Notes: generated from the letters alone by a model not told the origin. Shown: positions 24,263-34,120, counted from the stretch's first letter. The stretch is DNA of 48,593 nucleotides from Bacteroidia bacterium (GCA_020845635.1 JADLFI010000024.1:1-48593); one strand, 5' to 3'. Translations and numbers: made by a program.

Positions 24263-25384
24263 TTAGTTTTCTGTTAAATAATCAGTAATATATTTCGCGG
24301 CTCTTGCCGAAGCACCTTTCCCACCTAGTTTCTCTTTTAATATACTATATTCATTTTTTAGCCATTGCTGATGCTCGGGTTGTAATATTTGAATTAAATT
24401 GCTTTTGAGCATTTCCTCGTTAAAATCATACTGTATTAGCTCTTTTACAATTTCTCGATTCATAATTAAGTTAACCAGTGATATAAAATTTACTTTAATA
24501 AGTTTTTTTGCAAAAAAATATGAAATGAAATTGCCCTTATAACAAACTATTTCCGGAACATTGAATAGTGCTGTTTCAAGTGTAGCGGTTCCGGAGGTTA
24601 CCAGAGCCGCCTTAGAATGTAAAAGTAATTGATACGTTTGATCATAAACTAGTTTTACCGGATATCCTTTTACCATACTATGATAAATATCAGCCTGAAC
24701 ATTATTGCTACAAGCTACTATAAATTGATATTCCTTGAAGTGTTTTATCATTTTAAGCATTTGTGGGAGCATAACTTGTATTTCCTGTTTTCGGCTACCG
24801 GGTAATAGTGCTATAATAGGAGTATCAGCTAATAAATTTATTTTTAAAAATTCATTTTTAGTATTACTGTTGTTCAGTATATCATCTATTGCATCAAGTA
24901 AAGGATGACCTGCATAAAAAACAGGATAATGATGCTTGCGGTAAAATTCTTCTTCAAACGGCAGTATTACAATCATTCTGTCAACATAACTTTTTATGTG
25001 ATGAATTCTGTTTTCTTTCCATGCCCAGATTTGTGGCGAGATATAATAAACTACCTTTATTTTTTGCTTTTTGGCAAATTTCGCAATGCGTAAGTTAAAT
25101 CCCGGATAGTCAATTAACACTAAAACATCGGGTTTATATTTTAATATATCTTCTTTACACAACCTAATATTTTTCAAAATTGTTCCAATGTTGGCTACAA
25201 CTTCTACAAACCCCATAAATGCAAGATCTTTAATATGCTTAAACAAGGTTGCCCCTTGCTCTGACATACGGTTGCCTCCCCAAGCCCTAAAATCAGCATT
25301 TAAGTCAATATTTTTTAAATGCTTTATCAGGTTTGAACCATGTAAATCCCCCGAGGGCTCACCGGCTATGATATAGTATTTCAT
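24263..25384 (-). CDS. lpxB: Lipid-A-disaccharide synthase
   Basis: LpxB joins UDP-2,3-diacylglucosamine and lipid X to form the lipid A disaccharide at the inner face of the inner membrane. The start MKYYIIAGEPSGDLHGSNLI carries the GEPSGD motif. ISPQIWAWKENRIHHIK (about 115-131) and LLPGSRKQEI (about 210-219) are family signatures. SGTATLETALF near 263-273 is the nucleotide-sugar site. The length of 373 is normal. It overlaps the upstream small membrane gene by one base and abuts the SpoIID gene, which shows tight coupling. Its presence confirms an LPS-type outer membrane. Confidence 0.95.
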   Translation of the reverse strand: MKYYIIAGEPSGDLHGSNLIKHLKNIDLNADFRAWGGNRMSEQGATLFKHIKDLAFMGFVEVVANIGTILKNIRLCKEDILKYKPDVLVLIDYPGFNLRIAKFAKKQKIKVVYYISPQIWAWKENRIHHIKSYVDRMIVILPFEEEFYRKHHYPVFYAGHPLLDAIDDILNNSNTKNEFLKINLLADTPIIALLPGSRKQEIQVMLPQMLKMIKHFKEYQFIVACSNNVQADIYHSMVKGYPVKLVYDQTYQLLLHSKAALVTSGTATLETALFNVPEIVCYKGNFISYFFAKKLIKVNFISLVNLIMNREIVKELIQYDFNEEMLKSNLIQILQPEHQQWLKNEYSILKEKLGGKGASARAAKYITDYLTEN

Positions 25385-25701
25385 TATATCACAAACTTAG
25401 CAATTAGTACTATCAAAGCGTAAAATAAAGTAGCGCCTATAATTCCACGTGCTGCGTAATTATAGTATTTCCAATAAAACAAGTAAAATATCCCTAAATT
25501 AATGATAACACATAAACTCAACAATGGGGCAAGTATGTTTTTCAAAAATACATCGGCTATAAAGCTGTTAAGGCGTATAAAGTCAAAATTTATTTTATAA
25601 TAAATCAAAAACACAAGTAAAGGTGCAAAAACACCTGCTATAAAGCCAAACCCAAAGGTGTCTAACTTATTTCTGTTGTTATCGTTCTTAGGAAGCATCA
25701 A
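25384..25701 (-). CDS. Small membrane protein between surE and lpxB (105 aa)
   Basis: Three hydrophobic segments are visible (about 16-34, 52-74 and 82-103), joined by short loops. The N-terminus (MMLPKNDNNRNKLD) is polar and probably cytoplasmic. It overlaps surE by 4 bases and lpxB by 1 base, so it is translated with them. I recognise no family with certainty; a small hypothetical membrane protein in this place is, from memory, common in Bacteroidota. A role in envelope lipid synthesis is only suggested by position. Confidence 0.72.
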   Translation of the reverse strand: MMLPKNDNNRNKLDTFGFGFIAGVFAPLLVFLIYYKINFDFIRLNSFIADVFLKNILAPLLSLCVIINLGIFYLFYWKYYNYAARGIIGATLFYALIVLIAKFVI

Positions 25702-26468
25702 AAATTAAGTTTTTTTAAGTATGGTATGGTGTGATGAGCTGTAAAATCAATATGTACCGGAACAACACTTACCCATTGATTAGCTAATGACCATTCATCT
25801 GTATCTTCACCATTGTCATGTGATTGGAAAACCCCGGATAACCAATAATATGAGTGTCCCATCGGGTCTTTACGCTCATCTAGTTCTTCCACCCAAGTGG
25901 CTTTTGCCTGCCTACATATTTTTATCCCATTTAATTTATCATACTCAACATTAGGAATATTAACATTTAAACAAACTCCTTCAGGAAGGCCACTTTGAAG
26001 TATCTTTTCAATAACCCTTTCAGCTATTTTCTTTGAAGCATCAAAATTTGCATCAACAGAAAAATTGCATAATGAAAAACCTATTGAAGGAATGCCCTCT
26101 ATGCAACCTTCAACAGCTGCCGACATGGTACCACTGTATATCACATTTATTGATGAATTGGAGCCATGATTTATTCCGGAAATACATAAATCGGGCTTAC
26201 GTGGTAGAAGACGGCTTACGGCAACTTTTACGCAATCAACGGGAGTTCCGCTGCAACTATACTTACTGTAACCGGGTTCCTCCTTGATTTTATGAATACG
26301 TAAGGTAGAATTTATAGTTATGGCATGCCCCATACCAGATTGAGGTTTGTCGGGTGCTATTACCAATACATCGGCTTTATTCCTTACACATTCTACCAAA
26401 GCTCTGATGCCGGGAGCATACACTCCATCATCATTAGTAACTAATATTAACGGTCGTTCTTCTTTCAT
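25698..26468 (-). CDS. surE: 5'/3'-nucleotidase SurE
   Basis: SurE is a metal-dependent nucleoside monophosphate phosphatase. LVTNDDGVYAPG (9-20) supplies metal ligands Asp13 and Asp14. PDKPQSGMGHAIT has Ser44, and GINHGSN (98-104) has Asn100; these four match the metal site of Thermotoga SurE. GTPVDCVK near 74-81 and YSGTMSAAVEG at 111-121 are further family motifs. The length is 256. It is the first gene of surE - membrane protein - lpxB - spoIID-like. A possible -7 element on the minus strand lies about 35 bases upstream. Confidence 0.95.
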   Translation of the reverse strand: MKEERPLILVTNDDGVYAPGIRALVECVRNKADVLVIAPDKPQSGMGHAITINSTLRIHKIKEEPGYSKYSCSGTPVDCVKVAVSRLLPRKPDLCISGINHGSNSSINVIYSGTMSAAVEGCIEGIPSIGFSLCNFSVDANFDASKKIAERVIEKILQSGLPEGVCLNVNIPNVEYDKLNGIKICRQAKATWVEELDERKDPMGHSYYWLSGVFQSHDNGEDTDEWSLANQWVSVVPVHIDFTAHHTIPYLKKLNF

Positions 26469-26502
26469 AAACTACTTTTCAAAAAGTTTTTTTTATTCAA
26501 GC

Positions 26503-26510
26503 ACAAAAAT
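26503..26510 (-). promoter_or_regulatory. Possible -7 element for surE operon
   Basis: The minus strand reads TATTTTTG, matching TAnnTTTG, 35 bases before the surE start. No -33 TTTG was found at the usual distance. Confidence 0.3.
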
Positions 26511-26753
26511 ATGGCCTATTGACTATAGTTATTTTATTTAATCAAAGCTTTTGCCACCAATTGATTGTTTATAAAATAGGTTTACTTTGCTTTTATTTTG
26601 CATGAGTTATCTGGATATCCTTGTTGACGGTGCTTTATAACTGCACTGCCTGTTTATATATTGATGCTTTTGTAAACCTTTATATAAATACGGTAGTAAA
26701 CAAAAGTGCAAGATAAAATAATAGAAGATGTATTAAATATTGTTTGAAATGAT

Positions 26754-26761
26754 TAGCTTTG
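26754..26761 (+). promoter_or_regulatory. Possible -7 element for the M42 peptidase gene
   Basis: TAGCTTTG matches TAnnTTTG. It lies 21 bases before the ATG, so the leader would be about 15 bases. No clear -33 element was seen at 17-21 bases. Confidence 0.38.
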
Positions 26762-26782
26762 TAGGATATTTTATCAATTATT

Positions 26783-27874
26783 ATGGCAAAGAAAAATCAA
26801 TCTATATTAAATAAAAAATCGTTAGATTTTTTTGAAAACTACATTAACAATGCATCACCTACCGGATTTGAAGCTCCGGGTCAAAAACTTTGGCTTAATT
26901 ATGTAAAACCTTATGTTGATGATTATTTTACGGATCATTACGGAACAGCCGTTGCGGTTATTAATCCTAAAGCACAATTTAAAGTGATGATTGAGGCTCA
27001 TGCCGATGAAATTTCATGGTTTGTAAACTACATTACCAAAGATGGATTTATCTACGTGAAAAGAAACGGAGGGTCTGACCACATGATTGCCCCTTCAATG
27101 CGCGTAAACATTCATACTGAAAAAGGTATAGTTAAAGCTATATTTGGTTGGCCTGCCATACATACACGTGAGCCCGGAAAGGAGGAAACACCTAATTTGA
27201 AGAATATTTTTCTTGACTGTGGATGCTCCTCTAAAGAAGAAGTAGAAGCCTTAGGTGTACATGTAGGTTGTGTGGCTACTTTTGAAGACGAATTTTCGGT
27301 GCTCAATAAAAATATGTTTGTTGGTCGTGCTCTGGATAATAGAGCCGGAGGCTTTATGATTGCGGAGGTGGCTCGTTTGCTTAATGAATCTAAAACCAAG
27401 CTACCATTTGGTTTATATATTACCAATAGTGTGCAGGAAGAGGTTGGATTGCGAGGTGCAGAAATGATTGTTCAAACCATAAAACCTAATATGGCTATTG
27501 TTACTGATGTTACTCACGATACCCAAACTCCTATGCTAAGTAAAATAACTAATGGTGATATTGCCTGTGGTCAGGGGCCTGTATTAACATACGGTCCTTC
27601 AGTTCATAACAATATTTTAAAAATGATTATAAACACGGCTCAGAAAAACAAAATTCCTTTTCAACGAGCTGCAGTTTCGCGTGCAACAGGTACCGATACC
27701 GATGCCATAGCCTATGCTACAGGAGGTGTGCCTTCGGCATTAATTTCATTGCCTCTGCGCTATATGCACACCACCGTTGAAAGTGTACATAGGAACGATG
27801 TAGAAAATGTTATCAAATTAATATTTGAGTCGGTTAAAAATATTAAACCTAACATCAATCTTAGTTATTTCTAA
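26783..27874 (+). CDS. M42 family metalloaminopeptidase
   Basis: M42 enzymes are cytosolic, tetrahedral dodecameric aminopeptidases with two metal ions. Ligand residues can be placed: His73 and Asp75 in EAHADE, Asp185 in ALDNRAGG, the Glu219-Glu220 pair in VQEEVG, Asp242 in VTDVTHDT and His329 in YMHTTVE. ASPTGFE (24-30) is the family start motif. The length is 363. There is no signal peptide. Such proteins are often mislabelled endoglucanase; a peptidase is the better call. The secreted protease gene follows after 18 bases. Confidence 0.94.
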   Translation: MAKKNQSILNKKSLDFFENYINNASPTGFEAPGQKLWLNYVKPYVDDYFTDHYGTAVAVINPKAQFKVMIEAHADEISWFVNYITKDGFIYVKRNGGSDHMIAPSMRVNIHTEKGIVKAIFGWPAIHTREPGKEETPNLKNIFLDCGCSSKEEVEALGVHVGCVATFEDEFSVLNKNMFVGRALDNRAGGFMIAEVARLLNESKTKLPFGLYITNSVQEEVGLRGAEMIVQTIKPNMAIVTDVTHDTQTPMLSKITNGDIACGQGPVLTYGPSVHNNILKMIINTAQKNKIPFQRAAVSRATGTDTDAIAYATGGVPSALISLPLRYMHTTVESVHRNDVENVIKLIFESVKNIKPNINLSYF

Positions 27875-27892
27875 TAATCAATAAATATAAAA

Positions 27893-30889
27893 ATGATAAA
27901 ATTTTTCAGGTTATTACTCTCTTTGTTTGTAGTTTTTTGTTTTACTATAGCTTCGGGGCAAACCGTTGATGCAAATTATGAAGATGGAAATATTTATTTG
28001 AAAATTAAAAGCACTGCTATGTCTTCTGTTTCCAATCATAACAATGATCCAGGAAACTTCCCATTTTTGCAACAATTTACAAAAGATTATACTGTGAGCG
28101 AGTTCCGACAACTTTATACTTTTGCTAAACATCAAGGACTTGAAAATATTTTTAAAATTTCAATTTCTGAGATTTCAAATATTGATTATGCAATTGCAGC
28201 GTTAAGTAAATTAGAAGAGGTTGAATATGCAGAGAAAGTTCCGTATAAAAGATTTTTCTATACTCCCAATGACACTTCCTTTAATAACACTAATCAGTGG
28301 AATTTATTTAAAGTAAATGCACAAAGTGCCTGGAGTTATATAGGAAACCCTGCGCCTTCGCCTACCATTATTGCCATAGTAGATGATGGAATGGATATTG
28401 ACCATATTGACTTAAAAGATAATGTATGGTTTAATGAGCTTGAGAGATATGGTTTGCCTGGTGTTGATGATGATGGGAATTTTATTGTTGATGATTCATT
28501 AGGTTATGATTTCGGTGATTTTGATAATGACCCACACCCCAATGACCCTAGTTGGTATCACGGTACACATGTTTCAGGGATAGCCGGAGCTGTTACCAAT
28601 AATGTTACCGGCATTGCATCCTTGGGTTTTAACTCTAGATTAATGGCGGTTAAAGCAAGTTATTCTAATTTATTTGTAAGCAACGGATTTGAAGCTATTG
28701 CTTATGCTGCCGAGAATGGGGCGAATGTAATTAACCTTTCTTGGGGAACTCCCATATATTCAATTACCGAAAGAAATACTGTTTTATATGCCTATCTTTT
28801 AGGAGCTGTTGTAGTTGCTGCTGCCGGAAATACCAATGATGCTACGGTAAATTATCCTGCTGCTTATCCGCACGTGATAAGCGTGGCTAGTACTTCTCAT
28901 AATGATACTAAATCTATTGGCACTACCTACGGACAATGGATTGACGTTTGTGCACCGGGTACAAATATTTATAGCACAACACCGGGTAATAATTTTCTTA
29001 CCACGTCAGGTACTTCAATGGCAGCCCCAATGGTAGCGGGTTTAGCAGCACTTATGAAAAGCTATAATCCTTTATTAAGCCCCGATCAAATTATCGATTG
29101 TATTTTGAATAGTACCGATAATATTGATTTTATGAACCCTACCATGACCGGCCTGTTGGGTAAAGGCAGAATTAATGCCTATAAAGCTATGCAATGTATA
29201 AGTGGAACAAAAAATAAATTAGATGCCTCTTTGACTGAAGTAGTTAGGCCTATCAATAATGTATGCTCAGGTAACTTTGTTCCCGAAATATTATTAAAAA
29301 ATGTAGGTACTGATAATCTTCAAAGTGCAATTATAAAATACTCACTTGATAATGGGGCATATCAAACCTATCAATGGGTTGGAGATATTGCCCATGATAG
29401 TATAATTAGTATTATATTACCGTCAATGCAAGTAGGCTCCGGAACACATAGTCTAAAAGCCTATTGCACAAAACCCAATGGAGGGTTAGATTGGAATTTT
29501 CTGAATGATACAATCAACTCAGAGTTTACTTTATTTAATTCCGGTTTATCATTACCTTTTTCCGAGGATTTTGAGAATGGATTAGATTATAATAAGTGGA
29601 GCGTTAGTAACCCTGATAAAAACAAAACTTGGGAAGTAAAAAACATTACCGTTGACGGACAGCCCAATAAATCTGCCTTCATAAACCTTTTTAATTATGA
29701 TGATAAAGGGCAACGTGATGGCTTAATAACACCACCACTTAATTTTTCAGGGTATGATAGCATAAGTTTACATTTTACTTATGCCTGGCAACGAAACTTC
29801 CGCCAAGAGTTTACCGACTCATTAATTGTTTATGCTTCTACCGATTGCGGTAATACATTCCCATTTCGTATAGCGCAATATTATCAAGATTCAACCACTA
29901 TTTTCGCAACTACTGCTGATACTCTCGATTTATATTTTATACCCTCAACTTCTGCTCAGTGGTGCGGCAATTTATTAAATTGTATTGATTTAAACTTAAC
30001 TCCTTTGGCAGGCAGTAGCTCAGTAATGATAAAGTTTGAAACCTATAATAACTTTAATAATAATATGTATATTGATAATGTTTCGGTTGCAGGCGTTTCC
30101 TTTGCTACCGAGGCTCCTACCGGAAATAGTATTAGTGCAAGCGCCTCTTCGATTTGTGCCGGTGATTTTGTTACGTTTACAGCCAATAATCAATCAAACA
30201 CAGCAACGCAATGGTCTTGGACATTTTCAAATGGTGTTCCTTCCTCTTCTAATAGTCAGAGTGTAACAGTTCAGTTTAATAACCCGGGTTCAGCATCGGT
30301 TTTATTAAATATAGGGAACGCTTTAGGGAATGCAAATGTTACTTTGACTCCCCCTATTACCATTAACCCTTTACCTTCCGTAAATATTCTGCAAAACGAC
30401 ACCGTAATTTGTGTTGGTAATAGTATTACGCTTAATGCCAGCGGTGCCTCAACTTATACTTGGTCTCCGAATATTGGTTTAAGTGATACATTGGGTAATA
30501 TGGTGATTGCCGAAATCAATTTTCCTATAACCTATCAGGTTACCGGGGTCTCAGCCGCAGGCTGTACAAATTTTGATGATATTATCATTGACACGACAAT
30601 GTGTTTAGGCATCAATAGCGCCAATTACGACAAGTCCTTAAATGTTTATTATGATATAGTCAATAATCAACTATATTTAAAAACTGCCGATAAAAATTTA
30701 TCGGGTGCTAATCTTACCATTCATAATAGTTTAGGGCAAATTGTTTGGTCAAGAAACTTAAGTCAGAGTTCACATAGTATTGAACGCATTGCAGATTGTA
30801 ATTTGTGGAGCAATGGCATTTACTTTATTCAGATTAACACTTCGAACAAAGAATATATTAACGCTAAATTTATCATTCAAAAACAATAA
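27893..30889 (+). CDS. Subtilisin-like (S8) secreted protease with T9SS sorting domain
   Basis: The 998-residue exoprotein has a signal peptide (1-22, ending IASGQ) and an inhibitor-like prodomain (about 30-120). The S8 catalytic domain (about 135-435) has Asp164 (AIVDDG), His226 (HGTHVSG), oxyanion Asn313 (AAAGN) and Ser375 (SGTSMAAPM). A CARDB-like segment (about 445-555) and a jelly-roll-like domain (560-740) follow. A PKD-like domain (about 745-830) and an Ig-like domain (832-905) come before the last ~80 residues, which form a type A T9SS sorting domain (LTIHNSLGQIVWSR … NGIYFIQI). It should cross the outer membrane by type IX secretion and be surface-anchored or released. It lies 18 bases after the M42 gene and 8 before the RluA-type gene. 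Confidence 0.95.
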   Translation: MIKFFRLLLSLFVVFCFTIASGQTVDANYEDGNIYLKIKSTAMSSVSNHNNDPGNFPFLQQFTKDYTVSEFRQLYTFAKHQGLENIFKISISEISNIDYAIAALSKLEEVEYAEKVPYKRFFYTPNDTSFNNTNQWNLFKVNAQSAWSYIGNPAPSPTIIAIVDDGMDIDHIDLKDNVWFNELERYGLPGVDDDGNFIVDDSLGYDFGDFDNDPHPNDPSWYHGTHVSGIAGAVTNNVTGIASLGFNSRLMAVKASYSNLFVSNGFEAIAYAAENGANVINLSWGTPIYSITERNTVLYAYLLGAVVVAAAGNTNDATVNYPAAYPHVISVASTSHNDTKSIGTTYGQWIDVCAPGTNIYSTTPGNNFLTTSGTSMAAPMVAGLAALMKSYNPLLSPDQIIDCILNSTDNIDFMNPTMTGLLGKGRINAYKAMQCISGTKNKLDASLTEVVRPINNVCSGNFVPEILLKNVGTDNLQSAIIKYSLDNGAYQTYQWVGDIAHDSIISIILPSMQVGSGTHSLKAYCTKPNGGLDWNFLNDTINSEFTLFNSGLSLPFSEDFENGLDYNKWSVSNPDKNKTWEVKNITVDGQPNKSAFINLFNYDDKGQRDGLITPPLNFSGYDSISLHFTYAWQRNFRQEFTDSLIVYASTDCGNTFPFRIAQYYQDSTTIFATTADTLDLYFIPSTSAQWCGNLLNCIDLNLTPLAGSSSVMIKFETYNNFNNNMYIDNVSVAGVSFATEAPTGNSISASASSICAGDFVTFTANNQSNTATQWSWTFSNGVPSSSNSQSVTVQFNNPGSASVLLNIGNALGNANVTLTPPITINPLPSVNILQNDTVICVGNSITLNASGASTYTWSPNIGLSDTLGNMVIAEINFPITYQVTGVSAAGCTNFDDIIIDTTMCLGINSANYDKSLNVYYDIVNNQLYLKTADKNLSGANLTIHNSLGQIVWSRNLSQSSHSIERIADCNLWSNGIYFIQINTSNKEYINAKFIIQKQ

Positions 30890-30897
30890 AAATAAAT

Positions 30898-31590
30898 ATG
30901 TCAAATTATCCGGAAGTATTGTACCAAGACAACCATATAATAGCGGTTAATAAACTCCCGGGGCATATTGTACAAGGTGACAAAACTGGCGATAAGCCGT
31001 TAAGTGAATGGGTTAAATTGTATATCAAAGAAACAGCACATAAACCGGGAGAGGTTTTTTTAGGAACAGTACATCGGCTTGACCGTCCTGTGAGTGGGGT
31101 GGTTTTATTTGCCAAAACAAGTAAGGCCTTAACTCGCCTGAATGAATTGTTTAAGAACAGAGAAATAAAAAAAACATACTGGGCAGTAGTAAAAAATAAA
31201 CCTCCTCAAGAAAGCGGAACTCTTGAGCATTATTTGATAAAAAATGAAGCAAAGAATAAATCAAAGGCCTACGTAAATCAAATTAAAAATAGTTTGTATT
31301 GTAAGTTAGACTATAAAATCATAGCTGAATCTAATCATTATTATTTACTTGAAATTAATCCGCATACCGGTCGCCATCATCAAATTAGGGTGCAATTGTC
31401 AGCCATGGCTTGTCCCATAAAGGGCGATTTGAAATATGGTGCGGCCAGAAACAATGAGAATGGCTCATTACATTTACATGCTCGTAAAATAGAATTTATA
31501 CACCCTATAAAAAAAGAAAATATTACTATTATTGCTAAACCTCCAAAAGATATTTTGTGGGACATTTTTTTAAAACAATTAAATCAATGA
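30898..31590 (+). CDS. RluA-family pseudouridine synthase
   Basis: The 230-residue catalytic domain has the RluA signature GTVHRLDRPVSGVVLFAKT (56-74) with catalytic Asp62, and PHTGRHHQIRVQLS near 155-168. There is no S4 RNA-binding domain, which places it with the RluA/TruC/RluC-like short forms; whether the target is 23S rRNA or tRNA cannot be read from sequence. It follows the protease gene by 8 bases and overlaps the M28 peptidase gene by 4 bases (ATGA). Confidence 0.92.
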   Translation: MSNYPEVLYQDNHIIAVNKLPGHIVQGDKTGDKPLSEWVKLYIKETAHKPGEVFLGTVHRLDRPVSGVVLFAKTSKALTRLNELFKNREIKKTYWAVVKNKPPQESGTLEHYLIKNEAKNKSKAYVNQIKNSLYCKLDYKIIAESNHYYLLEINPHTGRHHQIRVQLSAMACPIKGDLKYGAARNNENGSLHLHARKIEFIHPIKKENITIIAKPPKDILWDIFLKQLNQ

Positions 31591-32969
31591 GAAAAACAGT
31601 TTTTTTTATTTTGTTATTAGCTTCCATTTCACTTGACTCGGTTAGAGCACAAAATAAAGACTCCATTATGATTCGAAAAATTTTTGATGAAGCATTAAGC
31701 AATGGCGAATGCTATCAAAACTTGGCTTATTTGTGTTCCAATGTAGGAGGACGTTTAAGTGGTTCGCCTCAGGCCGAAAAGGCTGTTAATTGGGGCAAAT
31801 CGGTAATGGAAGGTTTAAATCTTAATAAAGTTACATTACAACCTGTAATGGTACCACATTGGGAGAGAGGTGATAAGGAGCAAGCATTTATTATTAATAG
31901 TCAAACAAAAGTGCGTTATGAAACTCAAATATGCGCTCTTGGCGGCTCCATAGCTACCCCACCCGAAGGTATTGAAGCAGAAGTTATAGAAGTACACAGT
32001 TTTGAGGAACTTGATAAGTTGGGAACAGCTAAAATTAAAGGAAAGATTGTTTTTTATAATCGGCCTATGGATCCTACAGAGATTTTTACCTTTAAAGCAT
32101 ACGGTAAGGCTGTTGACCAACGCTGGGCTGGTGCTATGAAGGCAGGGCGTTATGGAGCTCTTGCAACTATAACCCGCTCTATGGGATTAAAAATAGATAA
32201 ATTTCCACATGCAGGTTCTATGAGTTATGTTGATAGTATTCCTAAAATACCTGCAGTAGCCATAAGCACTGAAGGAGCAGAAACATTAAGTACACTATTA
32301 AGAGTGGATAAATCGGCAAGAGTTTATCTGAAAACAAATTGTAAAACCTATGAAGATGCTCCCTCATTTAACGTAATTGGAGAAATAAAAGGACAAGATA
32401 ACCCAAACCAATATATTGTGGTGGGCGGACATCTCGACTCGTGGGATTTAGGTACAGGAGCTCATGATGATGGCGCAGGATGCGTACAAAGTATGGAGGT
32501 TTTACGTATTTTCAGAGCTATAGGTTATCAACCAAAACATAGCATACGTGTGGTGCTTTTTATGAATGAAGAGAATGGGTTGAGAGGCGGAAAAGAATAT
32601 GCTAAGCAAGCTAAAGAAAACAAAGAGGCACATATTGCCGCTCTTGAGTCAGATGCCGGAGGTTACAGTCCAAGAGGCTTTAGCTTTACAGCACCAGAGT
32701 GGTTTATGGCTGCAGTGCAAAGTTATAAACCATTATTGTTACCTTATGGACTATATGATTTCGAGGGAAAAGGGGGCGGTGCAGATATTTCACCATTGAT
32801 AGAGCAAGGTGTTCCTGTAATGGAGTTAATTCCCGATTCGCAACGCTATTTTGACATTCATCATACAGCCGATGATACTTTTGATAAAGTTAATAAACGT
32901 GAATTAGAGTTAGGAGCGGCATCATTAGCTGCATTAATTTATCTGATAGATAATACAATCTTCCATTAA
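31587..32969 (+). CDS. Exported M28 family metallopeptidase with PA domain
   Basis: ATG at 31587 overlaps the stop of the previous gene in ATGA and gives a signal peptide (1-21, ending SVRAQ). A GTG 30 bases upstream is rejected. An inserted PA-like domain (about 125-235) lies in the M28 fold. Zinc ligands of the co-catalytic site are visible: His282 and Asp284 (GGHLDSWD), Asp294 or Asp295 (GAHDDGAG), Glu328-Glu329 (MNEENG), Asp356 (ESDAGG) and the His425-His426 pair (DIHHTADDT). It resembles carboxypeptidase Q-type enzymes, which cleave dipeptides. It is probably periplasmic. It follows two other peptidase genes in the same direction, so this is a protein-degradation neighbourhood. Confidence 0.93.
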   Translation: MRKTVFFILLLASISLDSVRAQNKDSIMIRKIFDEALSNGECYQNLAYLCSNVGGRLSGSPQAEKAVNWGKSVMEGLNLNKVTLQPVMVPHWERGDKEQAFIINSQTKVRYETQICALGGSIATPPEGIEAEVIEVHSFEELDKLGTAKIKGKIVFYNRPMDPTEIFTFKAYGKAVDQRWAGAMKAGRYGALATITRSMGLKIDKFPHAGSMSYVDSIPKIPAVAISTEGAETLSTLLRVDKSARVYLKTNCKTYEDAPSFNVIGEIKGQDNPNQYIVVGGHLDSWDLGTGAHDDGAGCVQSMEVLRIFRAIGYQPKHSIRVVLFMNEENGLRGGKEYAKQAKENKEAHIAALESDAGGYSPRGFSFTAPEWFMAAVQSYKPLLLPYGLYDFEGKGGGADISPLIEQGVPVMELIPDSQRYFDIHHTADDTFDKVNKRELELGAASLAALIYLIDNTIFH

Positions 32970-33005
32970 TTTAATACATTTGCCATTCGTTTCTTATAAA
33001 AAAAA

Positions 33006-34013
33006 ATGAATAAATATCTTGTTATAGGCATCTTATTATTAAATACTTTATTCAGTAGTTGTAAAACTGATGTGGATGTAATTGCCCCTTACAAAGAAAC
33101 AGCCATTATTTATGGATTGCTTGATATATCACAACCCATACAGTATGTAAAAATTAATAAAGCTTTTTTAGGAACAGGTGATGCTTATGCTATGGCACAA
33201 CAGCCCGATTCGTTAAATTACAATCCGGCCGATATGTTGGTAACCATTGATCGCTTTGTAGATGAGGAGTATAAAGGAACAATAACATTACAGGATACCA
33301 TCATTGAGAATGGAAAAGATGGCGTATTCACCAAAAGCAAGAATATTATTTACTTTACACGACAGTTGCTGAGCAATGACGAAACTTATAAACTTAAAGT
33401 AGAGAATAAAAAAACCGGATATATAGCAACTTCTTCAACCCATATTATTAATAATATTGTTCTGCCTAACTCAGGAGGCTCATCATACACTTTTGTAGGT
33501 AACGATAATAAATACACACCAAATAACACTATTGAGTGGAATACTCAAAAGTATGGTAAAATATATGAGTTAACTTTTAGATTCTACTACAAAGAGTTTC
33601 AAAATGGTAACGATACCGTGATGAAATATATTGATTGGGCTTTTTCTCCTCAGTATTCACCTAATGCTGAAGGTGGTAGTGTGATGAAAAAATCCATAAA
33701 AGGCGAAGAGTTTTTTATCTTTTTACAATCGGTTAAAGACCTATATTTTTCTGATAAAACCAAGAAAAGAATAGGGTGGAGAGGACAAATATTTATTACT
33801 GCAGCAGGTGAAGATTATCAAATATATAAAGATTTGAATGCTCCTTATTCAAGTAATTTCCAGGAAAAACCCATATACACCAATATAATTAATGGAATAG
33901 GTATTTTTAGCACACGTGTTACCAATTCCGGAGTAGCTAAGCCATTTAGCCCTAATACTCTAACAGAGCTTACAACAGGGAAATATACCGAAGATTTAGG
34001 CTTTATTCGCTGA
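33006..34013 (+). CDS. DUF4249-like lipoprotein (335 aa)
   Basis: The lipobox LFSSC puts the lipidated Cys at 19. The mature start KTDVDVIAPYKETAIIYGLL and then QPIQYVKINKAFLGTGDAYA is typical of DUF4249-type Bacteroidota lipoproteins, which are often encoded near TonB-dependent receptors; no such receptor is in this window. The rest is beta-rich, without catalytic motifs. It lies 36 bases after the M28 gene and 173 bases before dnaK. Function unknown. Confidence 0.75.
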   Translation: MNKYLVIGILLLNTLFSSCKTDVDVIAPYKETAIIYGLLDISQPIQYVKINKAFLGTGDAYAMAQQPDSLNYNPADMLVTIDRFVDEEYKGTITLQDTIIENGKDGVFTKSKNIIYFTRQLLSNDETYKLKVENKKTGYIATSSTHIINNIVLPNSGGSSYTFVGNDNKYTPNNTIEWNTQKYGKIYELTFRFYYKEFQNGNDTVMKYIDWAFSPQYSPNAEGGSVMKKSIKGEEFFIFLQSVKDLYFSDKTKKRIGWRGQIFITAAGEDYQIYKDLNAPYSSNFQEKPIYTNIINGIGIFSTRVTNSGVAKPFSPNTLTELTTGKYTEDLGFIR

Positions 34014-34120
34014 TATTGTTTCTGTTGTTTTTGTCAGGCAATTTGTAATTTATGCAGATTACCTTACTTTATTATGTCATATTGACAGAAAAACTATAAA
34101 ATGGTATATACAAAAACCAC

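Larger units (their letters stand above)
26469..26782. other. Intergenic region between divergent surE and M42 peptidase genes
   Basis: These 314 bases contain no gene that I can support. They hold the two divergent promoters: TATTTTTG on the minus strand at 26503-26510 for surE and TAGCTTTG on the plus strand at 26754-26761 for the peptidase. A 12-codon frame (ATG at 26602, MSYLDILVDGAL) follows a T-rich stretch, but nothing shows that it is translated. Imperfect repeats around GTAAAC with CTTTTGT/ACAAAAG arms are present near 26670-26710. Confidence 0.5.

Noticed and set aside
26602-26640. Twelve-codon frame MSYLDILVDGAL in the surE-M42 intergenic region
   Set aside because: No convincing promoter or initiation context and no conservation evidence; it is expected by chance in 314 bases.
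26783-27874. Endo-1,4-beta-glucanase
   Set aside because: This is a historic mislabel of M42 proteins; the full set of metal-peptidase ligands is present.
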